The notes below the pieces were generated by a model. It was not told the origin of the DNA and searched no databases. It worked only from the letters and a program-made list of their open reading frames with translations. This document shows, one piece after another, positions 61,240 through 64,000 of a DNA stretch of 64,000 nt. Numbering within the stretch: position 1 is the stretch's first letter; every line of letters begins with the position of its first letter. The DNA is from Nautilus pompilius (lineage: Eukaryota > Mollusca > Cephalopoda > Nautilida > Nautilidae): the NCBI GenBank assembly GCA_018389105.1, contig JACATO010001040.1, positions 466,357 through 530,356 on the forward strand. Direction: 5' to 3'. A program made the translations under genes and the position numbers.

Positions 61240-61870
61240 TACTACTTCAACAACAGAAGACTGGAGTTTCGGGACGCCAATGACAAGAAAGAATTGGGCG
61301 ATGATGGGATTCACGTGAATTCGTCGACTGTACGGCGAAGACTTCTGGAAGGTGGACGAAAAGCCAGAACGCTCTTAGAGAAGGGACTGCTGGGATAAAA
61401 GACACGTCATAGACGGAGGAAGGTTGGGAAAGGATGCAGCTTTAAGACGAATGTGCAAAGTCAAAGAAGCCGGTATGTTCGTTGGGCCAGCTGGGGAACA
61501 GCCAGGGGAAGATATTTTAAATGGATTTCTCTTGCCATTGGACAGGCTCGCCCGGTTCCAGTGGAAGGCACGATAAACAGCGAGAAGTACAGTGACATCC
61601 CAGAAAGGATAGTAGTTTCCAGAAAGATCTTGCACCTTTCCACGTATCAGGATCTGTTGAGCAGTTGCTGAGATAAAACGTGATGGGAAAGTTTAGACTG
61701 GCTTCAAAAATCCCTTGATCTCAATCCAGTAGAGAATCTGTGGACAGTTGAGAGTCTGCAAATCGAGGCTGAGAAAATTGGATTGTATTACAAAGGAGAA
61801 AATAGTCGAAACTCTGAAATTAAAAATCCATGATAGAACGTATTTTCGAGCATACTAAGCCAAGGTTGAA
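61240..61870 (+). pseudogene. Tc1-like transposase relic
   Basis: The plus strand carries DGIHVNSSTVRRRLLEGGRK with ARTLLEKGLL, matching the Tc1 helix-turn-helix junction (G.VHVS..TVRRRL.E.GLKAR...KPLL). Further on come VEGTINSEKYSDIPERIVV (G.MNSEKY.DIL...L) and LDLNPVENLWTVESLQIE (PDLNPVENLW). The catalytic middle is partly lost and the frame is broken. It is a different copy, probably a different lineage, from the relics at 41.1 and 51.3 kb. Confidence 0.8.
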
Positions 61871-62640
61871 CATATTTCGTAATAAACCTTTTACGACTGT
61901 AGAAATAATTTGTTTGGTATTCACATCCTAGAAAGATAATAATATTAACAGTATGTTCTGCACGCTTAGGAAAACAGATGGTTTAATAAATATTTGATGA
62001 TTACTGCTCATCAGCACTTCGTGCAATATTTCGACTTTTAAAAGTTTACTGAGTAGAATACTGTTATATATGCGTAAATTTCTCTTGGTTCATTAACGTT
62101 TGTTAATGAGTTTTGGACTTTTGATAAGATCACGTACTGCCATATTTGCATAAAATATGTGTGAGTCAGAACTTCATGGAGGCCAGTCTATGATATTTAA
62201 GGGTTTCTTTCGTCGCATGACAAGATCTGTTCCCTTATGTTGTCGATTACAGAGCGGATTGTTGTCGGGTGTATACTAACGTTGGTAATTTGCATCTTTT
62301 TTTCGGCATATGATTAAATATTTCTTTAGAACGTTTTATATTATTATTATTATTATATAAACTTCTTCATGCTATTACATCGTTAACTTCTATCCACCGC
62401 TGAATCATTGATGATCGCCCGCAATTCGCAATTTTGTTTTTTGAAGTTTTCATTAAAATTCTGTTTCATGTAAGAAAAGAAGAGACAACGCGATTTAGTT
62501 AAATCACTATATTTTAAATATTCATAGTGAAGTGTATTATAGCAAAGAGAACCTCAAGGCGAACAATGACAGCTTCTGCTTACTGTCCACTTCGTCGAAG
62601 ATTAGCGAAACAGCTGGTGCTTGAAATCAAATTTGCCTAT
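61871..62640. other. AT-rich stretch, no gene recognised
   Basis: AT-rich with an (ATT)n run at about 62338-62356. Confidence 0.55.
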
Positions 62641-62650
62641 GAATATGCAT

Positions 62651-62941
62651 TCTCTCTCTCTCTCTCTCTCTGTACTGACGCCATCTCTCTTTGTATTGAC
62701 GTCATATCTCTATGACGTCATATCTCTCTGTATTGATGTCATATCTCTCTCTGTAGTGACGTCATCTCTCTTTGACGTCATATCTCTCTCCCTGTAGTGA
62801 CGTCATCTCTCTTTGATGTCATCTATCTTTGACGTCATATCACTCTCTCTGTACTGACGCCATCTCTCTTTGTATTGACGTCATATCTCTTTGACGTCAT
62901 ATCTCTCTCTGTATTGATGTCATATCTCTCTCTGTATTGAC

Positions 62942-62975
<34 letters not shown>
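62651..62975 (-). repeat. CRE-palindrome satellite array in CT orientation
   Basis: Nine perfect TGACGTCA by hand count (first 62697, last 62938). TGATGTCA and TGACGCCA variants lie between them, in spacers such as CATATCTCTCTCTGTAT. A block of roughly 180 bp beginning CTGTACTGACGCCATCTC occurs twice (about 62670 and 62850). It ends in a plain CT run. Confidence 0.94.
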
Positions 62976-62977
<2 letters not shown>

Positions 62978-64000
62978 CCTCGGTAATGAACCGCTGGCCA
63001 AGAGAGTGGAGTTTGTTTTTGTCGAATATGAATGCATAAGCTATATATATGAAATCTGTCAAGGATTAGACCAATAATGTTTGTTTGCCCGATACAGCAC
63101 AGATGGACATGAACAGAGCAACTTTGCACTTTTCCTTCCGCTGAACCAGAGCGAGACGAGTTCGTTCATACGTCTCACTGATGCTGTAATATTATCTGTA
63201 GGCCAGCAGTGTTTAGCTTAAAAGGATCTGCTGTTCTCTTTGACTGAAAGAGGGAAGAAAGTTTCTTCTCTCGAGTAGTTCTCCCTGGATTTGGCAGACG
63301 ACGAGAGCTCAACCCCAACCTCTCTCAACAACAACAAAAAACACGCTTTGTATTGATTTCTAAAACGATAATTATCCAATGTCAGCTTGTGGGGTGGGAG
63401 GAAATCAGCCAAACTGGTGAATGCAAAAAAATCTTACAAATACGAGGAGATAACAGCAGCCCGAGAGACATTTCCATGCTGATCTGTTAACAATGGTTAC
63501 GGACTCTCAGATTTCATTGCTGGTGTGGAAACTGTCCACATTACGGGAAGCGAAATCGGATAGTACCAGTAATGGCTGGGTTCGAAATAAGGATTACACC
63601 GGTAAAAGCTAGTAATGACGGGTTATGTACACATATAGACGGAGTAGTCATTAAGATACGACTTTATTTAATCCGATTCCCCCCAAAGAACCACAGATAT
63701 GCATCATTTTCGCTGTTGCCTATCTGCTTAGGGCAGTTGGGGAAATTGTACGCCCACCCAGTACTCGGTTTCCCTTTGTTTCGTAAAATTGACGCCGAAC
63801 ATTCGCGAAACAACCGACGGGATCGGCAAGGAGATCTCGGAAAGCCACAGCGACAACTGGCATGGCGCCGACAACATCTCCATCGTGCGTGTGTTGCACC
63901 ATATTTTTTTTTTTTCTTCGTCGAAGCCAGGTATTCCGTGACTCTGGAATCGAGGAGTGCTCGCAACACGCCACTGACGGGAGGCTGACACTGGAGCTGT
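62976..64000. other. Window end, no gene recognised
   Basis: Mixed-composition DNA. A 138-codon plus-strand frame at 63572-63988 has no domain I recognise and includes a poly-Phe run from a T tract; I treat it as unsupported. Confidence 0.45.

Overview
This is nuclear DNA from a protostome invertebrate; a mollusc is the best guess, but no sequence here fixes the phylum. The anchor is one intact, intron-bearing calmodulin gene on the minus strand. Its predicted protein has the invertebrate-type residues (Phe at mature position 99, C-terminal VTMMTSK). The rest is introns, CpG-rich promoter DNA, simple repeats and decayed transposons. There is nothing prokaryotic: no operons, no CRISPR array, no rRNA, and no clear tRNA gene.

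Left part (1 to about 28.8 kb): five calmodulin coding exons (983-1011, 1699-1941, 2951-3094, 7364-7394, 10949-10951, all minus) join to exactly 450 nt, 149 codons plus stop. Exon 1 holds only the ATG and is followed at once by a GTGAGT donor. A block of about 1.25 kb around this exon and its promoter (about 10.28-11.53 kb) recurs, diverged but collinear, at about 26.30-27.63 kb. The copy includes a second ATG|GTGAGT exon (26985-26987) and the same promoter motifs. Calmodulin therefore appears to have two duplicated promoters or first exons about 16 kb apart. The DNA between and downstream of them is AT-rich and looks CpG-poor. It carries a hAT element with an intact 8-bp target duplication (19230-20326) and a truncated mariner.

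Middle (about 28.8-42.3 kb): a second mariner with both terminal repeats, at least three relics of Tc1/mariner-superfamily transposases, and a decayed LINE with reverse transcriptase and RNase H domains.

Right part (about 42.9-63 kb): long GA/CT tracts. Several are interrupted at short intervals by the palindrome TGACGTCA, the consensus cAMP-response element. By hand count there are about 48 perfect copies in five arrays, where about one is expected by chance in the whole window. One array has a precise 128-bp higher-order period. Between the arrays lie two more Tc1 relics, a possible Ty3-type integrase tail and one orphan minus-strand candidate coding exon at 55162-55355 with CCAAT boxes upstream.

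The most notable features are the duplicated calmodulin promoter/first-exon block and the dispersed CRE-palindrome satellite upstream of it. Any functional link between them is inference only.
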